A stretch of 64,000 nucleotides of DNA from Paracentrotus lividus (GCA_940671915.1 CALNVZ010003426.1:48117803-48181802), one strand, 5' to 3'. Shown: positions 1 to 12,999, counted from the first letter of the stretch. Notes: generated from the letters alone by a model not told the origin. Program-made: numbers and translations.

Positions 1-299
1 TACAGACAATTATGCATCCGACAAACTTCACATGGTAAAAATATTCTAAAGAAAACAATACTGACAGTATTTCATTGCTGATGTTATAGTAACACGTCTC
101 AGAGCGATTTTTAGACAGCCTTGATAATGCGGTGTTAGTAAGGGCTATATTATTTTTAGAAGTGACGGCAATCTTTTGTTTACATACATCTACACATACA
201 AACATAATTATTGCAAGGCAGACAAGCCGTAAGTGTAACGATTAAAAAGAGATCGTAAATTAGCATTCGATGAGGAGATTTCAACGCGGTTCAGGATGT

Positions 300-1330
300 C
301 TGCTATCCCATCCTGTTTATCTTCCCGTTTGCATCATCCGAGACGAAGTGCATCATCAAACCTATAGCAACATCATCACTTCATGAGATGGATGGAACGA
401 GCTGGATGACATCATTCGGGGGGTGATCATGATGATGATTACGGTAGTAGTTCCACGTAGACAAGAATGCGTAATGTGTCTCTGTGTAGCCGTAGTCGTC
501 TACATTGTGCCATTGAAGGTGTCAGTGGTATTATGCAATCATAACGGTTGAAATTTACTCTTCACTGAGACGTGGATTTATTTCATCTATTTCTTCAAAT
601 AGAGAGAGGGGGATGCCATTCTGACTCGTCACATAACTATGTAAAGTAGCTGGATGACGTCACCATCCCATGTTTACTATCGTGATTCCACGTTTATAGA
701 CCAAACTCGTAATGTGTCTCAGTTGTCACAGTGAGTCGTCTATGTTTAGCCATTGGACCTGCTGTAGGTATTGGTCATATTCAATCTTAATGATGTTATA
801 GGCGAATAGGTATTATCTACTGAGACATGGCTTCAATAATACTTCTATAATGTCTTATTGAAATAAACGAGGCCCTCTTGAGAATTAAGGGAAGAAATCG
901 AAGGCACTTGGTGACGTCATTTCCGATGATTTCCGTCACTAGCCGAAGTGACCACGATTCATAATGTATCTCTGTCGGTTGTAGTCATCTAGTTTTCGCT
1001 ATTAGAGATGTCGGCCATATTCAATCACAACGATAGACTTTAACTTTTGTTGAGAGCCAAAAGGGTGTTACTCGTACCTTTTAGCACACAGTCAACGTCC
1101 TACTTGTTCCAAAATTTAGTACCAGTAGGAACTGGATGATTTTCCGAGATACAAGAGGATCGATGACGTCATCCATCGACTCTCGTGGCGTTGGATACAC
1201 GTATACAGGATGATGTGTAATGATGATGCGTAACTTGTATCGCGGTCGCCATCTAATTTGAGCAATGTAACAGTGATGGGAGTGACCAAGCAACACTGCT
1301 TTGCAGCAGTTTAACCAATTTGACCGAATA
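300..1330. repeat. Degenerate ~250-bp tandem array, about four units, with CRE-like palindromes
   Basis: CGTAATGTGTCTC-like blocks occur near 470, 710, 959 and 1220. Each unit is preceded by a GCTGGATGACGTCA-like block (about 397, 655, 912, 1164). The TGACGTCA palindrome is exact in three units and TGACATCA in the first. GGTCATATTCAATC-type blocks also recur. Overall identity is low, so the array is old. The ORF on the minus strand at 1081-1422 has no family resemblance. Confidence 0.55.
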
Positions 1331-1430
1331 ACCCATGGTTTACTACCAAAGATTGTTTCACTATTCCTGGATAGAATTAGTTCAAAATATTGGATTTTCT
1401 TGCGTTTTGTTCTGGTTTCCATAAAATTTG

Positions 1431-3542
1431 CTTGTAATATTAGTTTCTAAAACGTGAAACAATCTAGTTTTTTATTTAAAAAAAAGTTTCATATTTTCCT
1501 ACAAGTGCATAATTATTCAGATGATAATAATCCTTTTCTAATTTTAACCTATTCTGGTTTTCGAGGTTCACATAAATGTTGCAAACATTTATGACAATAA
1601 ATCATAATAAAATTGCTTTTTTTTTAATAGCCCCTTTTTTCTTCAGAAATGTCAAAATGACATTGAAAATAAACCCGGGTATGTGATTATAGACTAAAGA
1701 AGAGTGATGTTGTCCTACTGCTTCAGCTCCTTGATCGATGTCATTATGGGGGTCGACTTCAATGAATCGATTGTGATGGAATCGATGTTGATATGGGGAG
1801 ATTGAGCACGGAGAGAATGTGATTAGAGAATGGATGGTTGGGATGCAGTGGCGTATCCAGATAGGGGGCGGAACAGGGGAGCGCCCCTCTACCATTATTT
1901 AATGTGTGGGCACAATCAATCTCAATTTTGACGAAGTACACAAGACAGGTCGTGGACATACTCGTATTTACTAGAAAGTGATTGATTGTGCCCCCATTTC
2001 ATCAAGTGTGTTGGCTGCGTCCTACCAAACCAGGTGTAGGGTTAGGTTAGACATATTGCGATATGGTCTTAAATAAGTTTTAGGGTATATAGGGTGTAGT
2101 CCGGCACTGCATGGAGTTCGCAATTCGATTAGTGTTAGGGATCGACAGCGGAGCAATTGTCCTAGGAGCAAATGCCATGAAACCATAATACTTATCCTCC
2201 CTCCCTCATGAACAAGGGATGCCCCTAAATCACCGTACCCACGCCGCACCCCTTATCCCTCATCAACTCCTCCACCATCACTTTACTTTCTCCCCATCCT
2301 CCGTTCCACTCCCATCGGACATGATAATCCCCCATTATGATGCCGTAAGCCGGACCGTTCTCCTGTGCTCAACCACCCCCCCCCCCAAGGCGATTAAGAT
2401 CACTCTGAGAGTAACTCCTCATTACCCGCACGTGCTCCTGCTCTATCCTCTTACCAACATCCATCCCGCATCACTTGGAGGACTGGTATAAAGAGGCATA
2501 CTCATCATCCCATCAACCATTGGTGGAATCACTTTGAAGAGATTAAACTTGAAAAGAGAGGAAGGGTACAATGGAACAATGGATGCTTCTTATAACGTTT
2601 TTTTGTTAGATTTTTTTTTTCTTGGGGTGTATTATTACCATGTCGACCGACTGTTGAGCAGGGCCACTTGGACTAATTGCAGATTGTGTATTTAGGAGAA
2701 GAAAAAGTTGCGGGGGAAAAAACAAACCATTGTAAACGAACAAAAATTATTAATGTTATTAATGAACTATATTAATTCTAAGGAATGAAAATAAATATTT
2801 ATATATTTACATTTTGAAAACAAAACGAATTAATAGATATAATCATTCGAAGTGTGGAAATGGTGCTAGCAAAAATTGCCTTATAAATGCTACTTCTCAA
2901 AAGGTGGGTTTGTGTTTGGCTGGGAGAGGGGCAGGTACACAATGTGCCCCATCCCCTGAAATCTGCCTCTCTTATTAAAGCATACCTGAACCGGACCCTA
3001 TCTCTGACTCCGATCAAAGCGACCTGAGGGAAGGATTTTCAAAATGAAATATTGAGTAACCCAAATCTATTTGACGGTGAGGTAGGCTTGTGAACTTGGG
3101 GCATAAATCATTATCTTCCGACATCTGAGCTTGTATATGCATGGTTATATTCCATGAAAGATGCCTAAACTAACAACCCGATGGTACTAATGTTTCGAGA
3201 AAAGGTGAAATGTAATCTCTTACCCCGAGGATTTTTGTCTTCTTCTTCTTCTTCGATGTTAAAAAAATTAAAATATAGGGACGTCCATAATTCAAGAAAA
3301 AAATGCTTACCATTATAGAATCTCCAACATGTATAAATATTCTTTGTTTTGTGAATTATATTTATAACCCTTATCCTCTTTTTTGTTCCTTCTTTTTTAA
3401 AATCTTTTCTTTCATATTTTCTTTTTTTAAAATAAATTAATAGTTTTTATTGATATTGTACAACTGTAAAATGTTATTCCCTTCTTTGTTTTACCGCCAT
3501 ATAAGTGCTTAAACTTAAAAGTCCATTTCAGAATAAGAAACT
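1431..3542. other. Intergenic, no gene seen
   Basis: A+T-rich sequence. An end-like CAGTGGCGTATCCAGATAGG motif lies at 1853, and an inverted pair GGGCACAATCAAT / ATTGATTGTGCCC is at 1908-1993. Between 2210 and 2500 there is a C-rich stretch with a 90-codon ORF without recognisable features. Confidence 0.5.
2030..2195. mobile_element. Partial copy of the GACATTTGCTCC MITE family
   Basis: GGGTTAGGTTAG-type core sequence is followed by GGAGCAATTGTCCTAGGAGC and AAATGCCATGA, closely matching the right end of the element at 22118-22315. The opposite end is not recognisable. Confidence 0.45.
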
Positions 3543-3681
3543 GGGGAGCGTTTCATGAAAGGACTTGTCGGATGTTTTATCCGACAAACTGTTATAAGCT
3601 ACTGAAATGCTTGCATCTGATTGGCTGACAGCAAATTTGTCAGATAAAATGTCCGACAAGTACTTTGATGAAATGCCCCCC
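3543..3681. mobile_element. Short foldback MITE (GCGTTTCATGAAAGGACTTG ends)
   Basis: About 44 bp of imperfect inverted repeat: the left arm contains CATGAAAGGACTTGTCGGAT and TTTTATCCGACAA, the right arm TTGTCAGATAAAATGTCCGA and CAAGTACTTTGATGAAATGC. The 139-bp element would fold on itself and encodes nothing. Confidence 0.75.
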
Positions 3682-4828
3682 TGATATCATGCAGATCATA
3701 TTTTTATGGAACATCTTCTCCCCGTATTTGTGTTTCTTGCTTTAAAAATGAGTCATCACATAGAAATGATATCCAAGGATGATAACTAGGCAACAAGAAA
3801 GGAGGAGGACATAAAAGATGCGATAAGGTCTGATGGTCGCTCCATCCTCTTTGTGAGAGCAACCACTTGATAAATAAGTGGGGTTGCTAAGATTGGAGAC
3901 GGAGCGCAAAAGATGAGTGCCGAGTGGAAAAGAAAATTGATATTATTTTCTAGAAATCAGAGCTTTCAATGGAGGTGGAGTTTATAAACCCTCTGATGAG
4001 AGCCGCAACGTCGTTAATGCTTTATGTTGATACGTAATTACATCCTTTCAGCCCTCAGCAGATTAGTGATGTTAAGAGCGGGAAAGAAGCGTGCGCGAGA
4101 TATATATCTTGACATATTTCTATGGTTGCGCGGAAATTTTGAAGATCGTTGCGTTTTGATAAATCGATCGCCTTCCCTTTCTCTTTATGTCAATGAAAGG
4201 TTGAGCCCTGCTCTCTAAAATTTATATAAATGAAGGCAATATGCCTTTTATCCTCCAGAAGACCTTATGACTCAATATATAATTATTAAATCTTTGACAA
4301 GAGTCACTATATCCTTGATTCCATTCGACTAATAGATCAAGTTCCTCTCTTTTTTTTTAGTTATGTGAAATAGCAAAAAAAAAACACTATATTATTTTAA
4401 TAATCGAAAAACCTGAGTGATAGATTTTCAATACAAAATCTTTTATTCATTTCATACATCACGAATCATAGCTGCCAAAAACATATAATGATGAAAATTG
4501 TTATAACAATTATTATTTTATTTATTCTTTTCAAAAGCCATTTTCTTTTCTGACCTTGCGCTTGGTATGTATAACTATTCTACATCTTCACCTGCAATAG
4601 TCGAACTGCGCCAAAATTTAACCGTTGCTCGAGGAGTTAAAAAAAAAAGAAAAAGAAAATGTTGAATCTATCGTATCTGGGGTACATTTTCCATGCTATG
4701 TTAAAAACTAGAAGATGAAAATTTGCTATTGTGCACGACAAGTTGTTATTGTATGCAAAAATGGAAATTCGAAATACAGTACTAGTACGATGTTAAAGAA
4801 TATCCAGGGGTGGTTCTAACAGCAGTTG
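3682..4828. other. Intergenic, nothing recognised
   Basis: Ordinary A+T-rich DNA with short poly-A/T runs. A 64-codon ORF at 4024 has no support. Confidence 0.5.
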
Positions 4829-5160
4829 GTCTAATTTACCCTTGGTCTAATTGCCAATTTATATCATAGCCAAATGGTCTCATTGCATATTGGTCTAATG
4901 CCCAAATGAATATTTGGTCTATTACCAGTGTATTACTGAAAGTGACCAAGTGGTGATAGACCAAGTGCGCTTTAGACGAGAAGGACATTAGCCAAAATGG
5001 GAATCAGACAAAATGGTAGATAGGCGAAATGTTAAATTATACCAAAAGGAAATTAGACGAACTGGTTTGAGACGAAATCAAATTAGACCAATAGGGATGA
5101 TACCAAATGGATATTAGTCAAAGTGGGTATAGACCAAATGGCAATTTACCGAGGGGTACC
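4829..5160. repeat. Foldback repeat of TTGGTCTAAT / ATTAGACCAA motifs, copy 1
   Basis: To about 4930 the motif TTGGTCTAAT(T)NCC recurs on the plus strand about every 20 bp. After that the same motif recurs as its reverse complement (ATTAGACCAAATGG-like) through 5160. The whole block is thus a large imperfect palindrome made of a short tandem motif. Non-coding. Confidence 0.65.
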
Positions 5161-5338
5161 CCCATGCACCCCTTCGTTACCCTCTGCCATCATGCTCCTG
5201 ATTCTTCCGACTAATCCCCATGAGATGCGATGATGGGTTTTCTATTGAGATGGTTCAGCTGCATCGTTTGACCACTTTGCTCCAAATCATCTCGATCAAT
5301 TCCATCATGTTTTAAGTGACCTATTTCTGCCTCCAATG

Positions 5339-5342
<4 letters not shown>

Positions 5343-5380
<38 letters not shown>
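5343..5380 (+). repeat. (CT)n microsatellite
   Basis: Nineteen perfect TC units. It lies between the two foldback blocks. Confidence 0.95.
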
Positions 5381-5383
<3 letters not shown>

Positions 5384-5559
5384 CTCCTCCACCACCCCTT
5401 GCATCTCCATCGAACTCTTTATCTTGTCTTGTGGGAAAAAATAAGACAATGGCACTGACAATTGCCAGATTAAGGTTTGCAGTTCTCAACCGAAAATTCG
5501 AAACCTATATACTAGTTTGCATAGTCGTGAGACACTTAATAAATTGGATCTGAAAAACT

Positions 5560-5890
5560 GTCACTTGGTCTACAACCAATGTGTTTTATGCCCGTCTGGT
5601 CTAATCCCATATGGTATATTAATGTATATTAATCTATAACTAGTTCGTCAAATTTGGTCTAATTTTAGTAGGGAGATATTAAAGATAAGGTTTGTGGGCT
5701 AATATCCACTTGGTTCAACACCACTTATCGTTAGATGAATTAGTACTGACCCAAATTTTCATTTAACGATGGGGTATTAAAACATTTGAATATTAGACTA
5801 AATTACAGTTAGCCATAGTGACCATTTGACCAGCTGCGGATAGGACAAAACAGCATTTAGACCAAATGGGTTCATCCTCTGTGCTATTAA
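5560..5890. repeat. Foldback repeat of GGTCTAAT / ATTAGACC motifs, copy 2
   Basis: Same architecture as 4829-5160 but more decayed: GGTCTAATCCCATATGG and TTGGTCTAATTTTAG at the left, ATTTGACCAGC and TTTAGACCAAATGGG at the right. The two copies flank a ~400-bp block containing a (CT)n tract. Confidence 0.5.
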
Positions 5891-6046
5891 ACCATGGGGA
5901 GAATTAGAACATCAGCAAGCAGAATAATATATATATATATGCGTGATTATATAATATAAGCATAATCTGCAGTAGATGTGAATATAGTCTTAATCATAGA
6001 AAGTGGTTCGTTGTGCTTTAGCAGAATGTGTGTCAATCAAATGATA

Positions 6047-6218
6047 TATTTAAATCTGGAACAAACCAGAGCCACGAATAAACAAAGTGTGGCAAACCCG
6101 GTTCGAGTAGGTTACAACATGGCACGTATTGCTTAGTTAGGCAAACACATACTAAATGAAAATACGCCATGTTGTTACCCAACTGTAACCGATTTGGTTC
6201 TGGAACAGACCATTAAAT
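6047..6218. mobile_element. Foldback MITE-like element
   Basis: Left arm AGGTTACAACATGGC is matched by right arm GCCATGTTGTTACCC, and outer parts ATTTAAATCTGG / CAGACCATTAAAT also pair. The arms are imperfect. It is ~170 bp and non-coding. Confidence 0.5.
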
Positions 6219-6507
6219 GTCTCCATCTATTGACTCAGATTTGAACCTGAGAGAATTGGACAATCTGCTAGTATACCAGGTAGTTATATACCGAAAAATT
6301 TCTTCATCTTACCATCACAATGATTAAAATCTTCTGTAATACACAAATCAAGACACTTCAAGACAATATTGCTTATTTTCCACAATCTTTATTCTATTTT
6401 ATCTCGCACGTGTTTCTTCCCTTTGTTTTGTCTTTAAAACATATAATACTAGTATCTTCTCTAAAAGTTTCTTTGTTGTCATGGTTACAGGTAAGATGAC
6501 GAGTAGA

Positions 6508-6974
6508 TGAAGATGATGGATCTATTTTACCTGGGGCGAGTTATGAATGATGGATGTTCCATGGGACATGCATTTCTTTTCCAATATCACATTCAGGTAT
6601 TCGATTCTAATGAAATAGCATCATCTTTAAAATATATCTTAATGATATCACTCTCTCTCCCTTTCTTTCGTTCTCAGTGTTTCCCGTTTACTGCCTCTCT
6701 CTCTCTCTCTCTCTACACTCTATTTATTTATATATCTCGATTTATTTCACTCGTTTTATTTCTCCATCTGTATCCTCATTATTCTCTCTTCAAAACACCT
6801 TTGTCTCTACCCTCTCAATTGTATCTTCAAAACAACTGTCCTCTTCTATCTTTCTATTGTTTACATGGTAACAATTTAGATGATGATGATGATGATAAGG
6901 ATGATGATGTTATCATCTTTGAGATGGAGATGCTGAATCCACTTTGCCCAGGGCGGAATATGAATGATTGATGC
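6508..6974 (+). repeat. Direct repeat pair (~50 bp) around a pyrimidine-rich segment
   Basis: ACCTGGGGCGAGTTATGAAT (about 6530) and GCCCAGGGCGGAATATGAAT (about 6946) share a ~50-bp context with ~70% identity. The reading frame that crosses this block is composed of simple sequence and is not supported as a gene. Confidence 0.35.
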
Positions 6975-8507
6975 GTAAGTACGCATTCATGTCTTTCCGT
7001 TCGAAAATCAAAACTGAAAACTGAGAATGATTATCCATACATTATCCTACAGCGATCAATCATTAAGTGTACCTGGCAATCCTTATTGCATGTTTAATGG
7101 GACCTCCATCTTAAAAGGTCGTCCATAGTTGTGGAAAATGTCATTATGATCTTGGCTAGGTTGCACAAAGGTTCATATCAATTCTATATGTAAAATGTAA
7201 AGTTAACGTATACCAATGTGCGGCATTAAATCGTAATTAAACAAGGCGTGTCCATTATCAAAGAGGCCAGACGCAACGAAGTGACGTTGGAAATACGGCT
7301 GAGAAGCGCAGAAATCTATACAGCTGGCTGCAATAATAAATTAGCTCACAAAAACTCGCTTAAGAAGACTTCCCTGCAGCTGGAATGGCATTGTCCGTTC
7401 GGTTCAGCAATCTACTCGTATACGTGGAGATGAAAGAAATTGATGAAATTTTATCATGTTGTTAGTTAATAGATTCTCCAAACCAGAAGGAGGAAATACA
7501 CATTTGGGCAAGCTTATAACATTATTGTGATGAAGTTGTAATCAGAATCTTTATTTCACATAGATTGATGTTCCAAACGAGTATTGATATAAGTAGTGAT
7601 CTTGTCACCTCTTGCGAAGAAGCCGTCCACATGCGATATGCATGTGACGCGGAAATATCGACCCATCGAGTAAAGATTCTATTGTGATAATGTTCAAAGT
7701 GACAGGACTTTTTCTTAACCAATCGAAATGAATGTTCCATCTTTGGAAAGCTGAGAATTCAAGCTTTTAAAAACTGCTTGATCATTAAGCTGTAATATAA
7801 TTATGCGTTATCCAGGAAGATGATTATGTGGCGTATGAGCTATTTTGAGAGCAAAATTGGCCATATTGTACAGGAATTTGATCTGACTAGGATTTCGAAT
7901 TGACACAAGTGACAGGACCTTTTTTCCCTTTGCAGTAAGTTATTCCTATTTTTGAAAAAATCAGACTCTTAACGTATTTATTCAAGTTGATCATTTCTTT
8001 GAAAAGGTAGTTGCTCGCCATAATCAAGAAAACAAAGTGAAAAAAACTGTGCAAAATACAAAATGTCTATGGCAGCGTTCGCTTTGCGTAGAGTGATAGC
8101 GCCCTCTTCGTCTTAAGTTTACAACTAGAATTGATATGTGCAATTGACTTTAATTCAATCACAAGTCATGCAGTTGCATATCTCTGATATACACAGTTGC
8201 GACTGATATCAATCGCAAAGCTTCACAAAAGTGGTGACATGTTTCATGTTTTTAGGCTGCAGGCTCCTGTAAAGTTATATGCATTGGAAAAATAAAAGTT
8301 ATCATTTCTACACCGCTCTATTTATAGCTGAAGTTTTTCCGCAGACATGTTTTTATTTCTTCATTCTTTTTCTTATGTAAACGTTTCAGAAGTGTAAGAA
8401 CTTATAGTGATTTTTTGCTCATTCAAATGATTTCAGATAATCGTTCCTGGGATAGGATGTAAAAAAGATCTGGCTGTAAATCATGCAAAACATTCACGTA
8501 ATGTAGT
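6975..8507. other. Intergenic, nothing recognised
   Basis: A short block at about 7020-7080 (ACTGAGAATGATTATCCATA) is repeated near 8728-8780 (ACTGAGAAGGATTATCCATA). No gene was found. Confidence 0.45.
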
Positions 8508-8710
8508 GTAGGTTTTCCCGGTCAAGTTTAAACTATCTTCGATCAATTTGATATTTCTTACAAGCACTTTCGTCCGAAATGGGTTCACGGTTAAAAAAAT
8601 ATACGTTAATTCAATTGACCGATAGCTCCGCTCCATGAGGTATCGTTTAAGTTGAATGAACATTAACGAATTTGATTGGAAAGAGTTTAAATTGACTGGG
8701 AAAACCTATA
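8508..8710. mobile_element. MITE with GTAGGTTTTCCCGGTCAA-type ends
   Basis: Left end GTAGGTTTTCCCGGTCAAGT and right end AATTGACTGGGAAAACCTAT form an imperfect inverted repeat of ~50 bp that continues through ATCTTCGATCAATTTGA / GAATTTGATTGGAAAGA. Small ORFs inside are incidental. Confidence 0.65.
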
Positions 8711-9149
8711 TTAAAACGAAAAAGGGTAACTGAGAAGGATTATCCATACATTTCCTCGTGAACAATCAATTTAACAATCGCCCCTGATCTTTGGAACTCA
8801 AAGGTACACAATTAAATACAATAAAAGACGTGCTAGCAAATAGCGATTCCAAAATCATGTTAATACGTTCTCTCATTCTACATCCACCTCTGATCATTAT
8901 GACGTCACCATCGCAGAGTATCAGAATTGATGCTCATGCGCATGATCGCTCACATCGGCTAAAACCCGCCTCATAAAAGTCAATCTCGCTTGAAACAACA
9001 CCTGCTAAATAAACGACCCGAGCACTCGAAGACTGATCCATTCCAATTACCCCGTCCCATACATTCGGTGATCGAAGCCATACCCAGGGGCGTCGCTTGA
9101 ACAATGATGAGCGGAGAGGGTTGACAAAGGAGGGGTGGTCGCTGTACAA

Positions 9150-9345
9150 TGTTTTAAAAAAATTACTGTAGTTTTTTTTTCAGTAAATTACCGGCAACTT
9201 TGCTGAACGGTAATTAACATCACATTTTACGATATTTTCCTGTAGCAAGTGGGAATGTACAGTGATTTATTGTTGGAAGTAGCAAAGTGTAAAATAAAAT
9301 TACTGGTAAATTACTGTAAAAAAAAAAAAAAAAAAAAGATACAGT
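9150..9345. mobile_element. MITE-like TTACTGTA/ACTGTAAATTACC inverted repeat
   Basis: Left part AAAATTACTGTAG...CAGTAAATTACCGG and right part TTACTGGTAAATTACTGTAA carry the same ACTGTAA-type motif in both orientations around a ~150-bp core. The edges are blurred by poly-T and poly-A runs. Confidence 0.4.
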
Positions 9346-11379
9346 ACCTTTTGTACTGTGCAAGTTACGAGCTGACGAGGAAGTAATTCAAAATAGTCAT
9401 CGTTGCAATATGCTTGCGTCTATAGGTGAGACAGAAGCACTAAGAAGGAAAAAAAAGATGCTGACAGATTACGGATGTTCTTGTTTGACCCCCCCCCCCA
9501 AAAAAAAGGGCCCCCTATTATTTCTGAATTCACCGACTGCAATTTCGAATTCATGAATTCATCATGATAGTTTTAACTTTTGTTTTTGTTTTTTGGTCAA
9601 TTTCAAAAATTATGAACCACCCCCCCCCCCCCTTCCATAAACATACACACCCACTCTCGCCTTTAAAACTTGCGCTATAACAAGGTAGGGTTTGGCGCTT
9701 TAAAGTGTGTCGATTAATGCATAAGGATTCCCACACGGATCGGTAATGAAATAAGACGAGACACGGTGATATAGTTTGGGCGACTTTGTGACGCCAGATT
9801 GAGACTTTCTGGCGGCGGCACTTGGGGCCTCCCGAGAGTGATGAACGAAAGTTAAAATGGAGAAAGTGGGTTGTGAAGTTGCTTGTATGTTACTCGTCCA
9901 GTCTAGCTTTGAATGTGAAGGATGGTTAAAAGATAAAATCATTAAAGAAAACTTGGGAGAGGAATAATTAAAGACGAGGATAGGGCAGAGAGAGAGAGAG
10001 AGAGAGATGAATGGGTCTCGTAACACAAACGTTTATCATGCAAGCTTGAAAAAATAACATTTCTTAATTAGCCACTTGTTAGTCTTTGGAACCAGAACAA
10101 AAACGTGCATGCAACACTTTTCTTGACTGGCCATTGGCCATTTTGCGATTGATTGCAAACCTATGTGTTACAAAGCCCAGGATGGACAAAGGGCCGTTGT
10201 CAAAAGCTATAGACTATTGTCGGAAAGGGGATATAAAAAAAAAAAAAGTTTTCATAACCGGATACGACACTAGTCTGTAACGAATGCTAACTTTCTCCTC
10301 ATTTATACCCTGTAACTTTTATTGTCAAAATGCGGTATCAAAGTTATTTATACACAGTAAAATAACTGAAAAGGACGGAGAGACATTATAAACTGTAAGA
10401 CAAACATGAATGGAAAGCAAAGTCTTTACAAAAAAGGGAAGGCCTCTCATTTGCATCTCACGATTACAGAACGAATCAGGTGACAGAAAAACGAGCTTCA
10501 ATGAATGGATAACAGGAAACAGCGGTATAGAAAGCAAGATCTGCTATGCCCGAAGAAAATGGATTGATAGATGGGGTGGTATAACATCGCCACCCAAAAG
10601 TTTGAAAGAGACGGATTCGTGCAAGATTTTTTGAAAGGAAATTAGTAATAGAATGGGGAAAGAGGGATTACAGTGCAACAAAAAAAAACAACAACAACAA
10701 TGCTTCAATGAATTTACAGTATTCAATTCTAATGAAGAGGGATTTTTTTCTTTAATGAATGAGAAATTAATTATTTAAAAAAGGAAAGAAGAACCAATGC
10801 CGGCGCGAATTAAAGAATTGTAGAAAGTGTAATGTAAAAAAGAATTCCCTCATTCTTCTGAAAGGATTGAAAAATGGTATTCTGATGAGAGGTAATCATG
10901 CTAGGAAATTATATTCATAACAAAACAAAAGTATACAGAAAACAACTTTATTTCGATGTTGGAACCAGTGGAAATGTACCGTGAAATAAACGGGGATAGC
11001 GACTGATGGAGACATTATTCTAACATTTACAATTAGAGTTAGAATTAGAGTGCAAGAAAGGGAGTGATTTTTAAAAAAGGGAATTAAAAGAAACTGAGCG
11101 ATAAAGTGAAGGCGTAAGATTTCATGGTGGCCGCATGCAGCTATAGCCAGCGTGGCGACGGGCTGGCGCTACTTAACAGAGGCCCTGGATCCCTTAAAAC
11201 TAAAGCATGGAAGAGGACGAAAAGGGGGTGTTGGGATTATGCAGACATTAGTGTCTGGGTTTTAGAACTCTGTTTAGAAGTGTGAAAAGTGGTAAGAGGA
11301 GACGCGATCAGAAATTCAAATCGACATCTCGGTGCTTGGTGATGAGATGGAGGCAGACAGAATGTGGACGAGAGAGATA
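9346..11379. other. Intergenic, nothing recognised
   Basis: Poly-C/A runs at 9489-9507 and 9620-9632, and an (AG)n run at 9988-10008. Overlapping short ORFs on both strands at 10325-10726 lack recognisable domains. Confidence 0.45.
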
Positions 11380-12038
11380 AAAGAAGAAAGAGAGAGAGGG
11401 GGGGTGTTACAGTAGAATGAAGAGAGATACACTCAGCGAGAGAGAAAGAGAGAGAGACATGGACAGAGACTGAGAGACAGACAGAAAGAGTCAGAGAAAT
11501 AGGAAATTGGTGTGTGAGAGAATAGGAGAGAAGTAAGTGTGAGAGAGAATATAAAAAAGAATAAGACAGAAATTAATGTGAATGAGAATAAGAGAGAAAT
11601 TAATACAAGAGAAAATATTGTAAAAGAGAACAAATCAGAAATTAGAATGAGAGAGAAAATAAGAGAAAAATAAGAGTGTAAGAGAAAATAATTTAATAGA
11701 GAAATAAGTGTAAGAAAGATTAAAAGGAAAATTAATATGAGAGAGAACAAGCGAAAAATTAGTATGACAGAAAGAACAAGAGAGAAATTTGTGTGAAGAG
11801 AATAAAAAAGTCAGTTTGCGAGAAAGACGTAGTCCTTTTTTATTTTATTTTCCTTTTTTTTTCTTCTTTTTTTTGTTTGGGGGGGTGGGGGTGTGGACGG
11901 GGTGGGTATATAAAGTTAAGTTTGAGAAAGTAGAAAGAGGGTGTCTGTATAAGAAGCGTGTAGTTATTGGAGATATAATGAGTAACATACGATCAACTGG
12001 TGACCCAAATCACTGTATGTGGTAAGCAGTGAGTGAGT

Positions 12039-12074
<36 letters not shown>

Positions 12075-12280
12075 TGCAGTATGAGATAGGCACAGTGACA
12101 GAGACAAAAAAAAGACGGGGATAGGTAAACCTGATATAAAGAGTAAGAGAAGATGAGATAGAGAAAGAGACAGAGTCAGAGACAGACAGAGAGGGAAAGA
12201 GCAGGGATGATAATCTTAAGAGAAATCGGAGATGGAGAGAGTGAGAGGAAGAGAAGCGACACGCAACAACAGTCAAAACA
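11380..12280 (+). repeat. GA-rich simple sequence tract
   Basis: About 900 bp dominated by GAGAGA, AGAGAAA and TGAGAGAGAA on the plus strand, including a pure (AG)n run at about 12048-12074. A poly-T/G break lies at 11837-11900. All ORFs here are simple-sequence translations. Confidence 0.85.
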
Positions 12281-12602
12281 ACTTTGCTCAGTAAAATGGG
12301 AAGCTGTCTCTTGTTTTCCTCGCATGCATTTCACAGACACAAGGTGGTGTCGCACAGAAGTGCCATGCACTTTCCGGGCGATCTCCATTCCATTCGATCC
12401 ACCTTATGTTGGCATGGAAATGGCGCTATAAGATGCAATACTGGGCTAAACTTTACTCCGACGTTTATTCCTCATAACTTTTATTAAGCTTAAATTTTCA
12501 AAGGAAAATATAAGTAGGCCTATTCCACATAACACACAAGGAAATATTAATTTCTAAATCGCATCATTATTCATTCACCTTGTATTAATCAGCCATTCCA
12601 TT

Positions 12603-12980
12603 GTGACTCGCGTGACATTTTCCCAAAATTTCAACTTTTAAAGGTCGATTACTCGGAAACGTTAATCTGCAGGCCTTTTTTATTTTTACATTTCAGTTAA
12701 ACTATTGATCATACATATTAGAAAGCAAAATCTTTGATGTATAGTCATTTTTGTTGGATATATTTCAACTTTTGTGTTGTGACTCGCGTGACACGACACT
12801 ATTTTTAATTTTGGACCTTACTGTACTTAACTATGTTTTTTTAAAGAAGTACTGATCCCATTAATACCAAATTTTCAGGACTTAATTTTGAGACATTAGG
12901 CAATAAGCATCTTAATTTTCATTTCCACTTGACTTTTTACTTCGAGTCAGTGACTATAAGAAAACGTGACTCGCGTGACA
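12603..12980 (+). repeat. 15-mer GTGACTCGCGTGACA, three copies at ~180-bp spacing
   Basis: The 15-mer is exact at 12603-12617, 12779-12793 and 12966-12980 (spacings 176 and 187). The surrounding A+T-rich sequence is not obviously repeated. Each copy holds two GTGAC half-sites four bases apart. Confidence 0.7.
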
Positions 12981-12999
12981 AAAAAGTGTAAAAACATGA

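Noticed and set aside
1908-1993. Inverted pair GGGCACAATCAAT / ATTGATTGTGCCC
   Set aside because: Arms of only ~13 bp and no target duplication; not enough to call an element.
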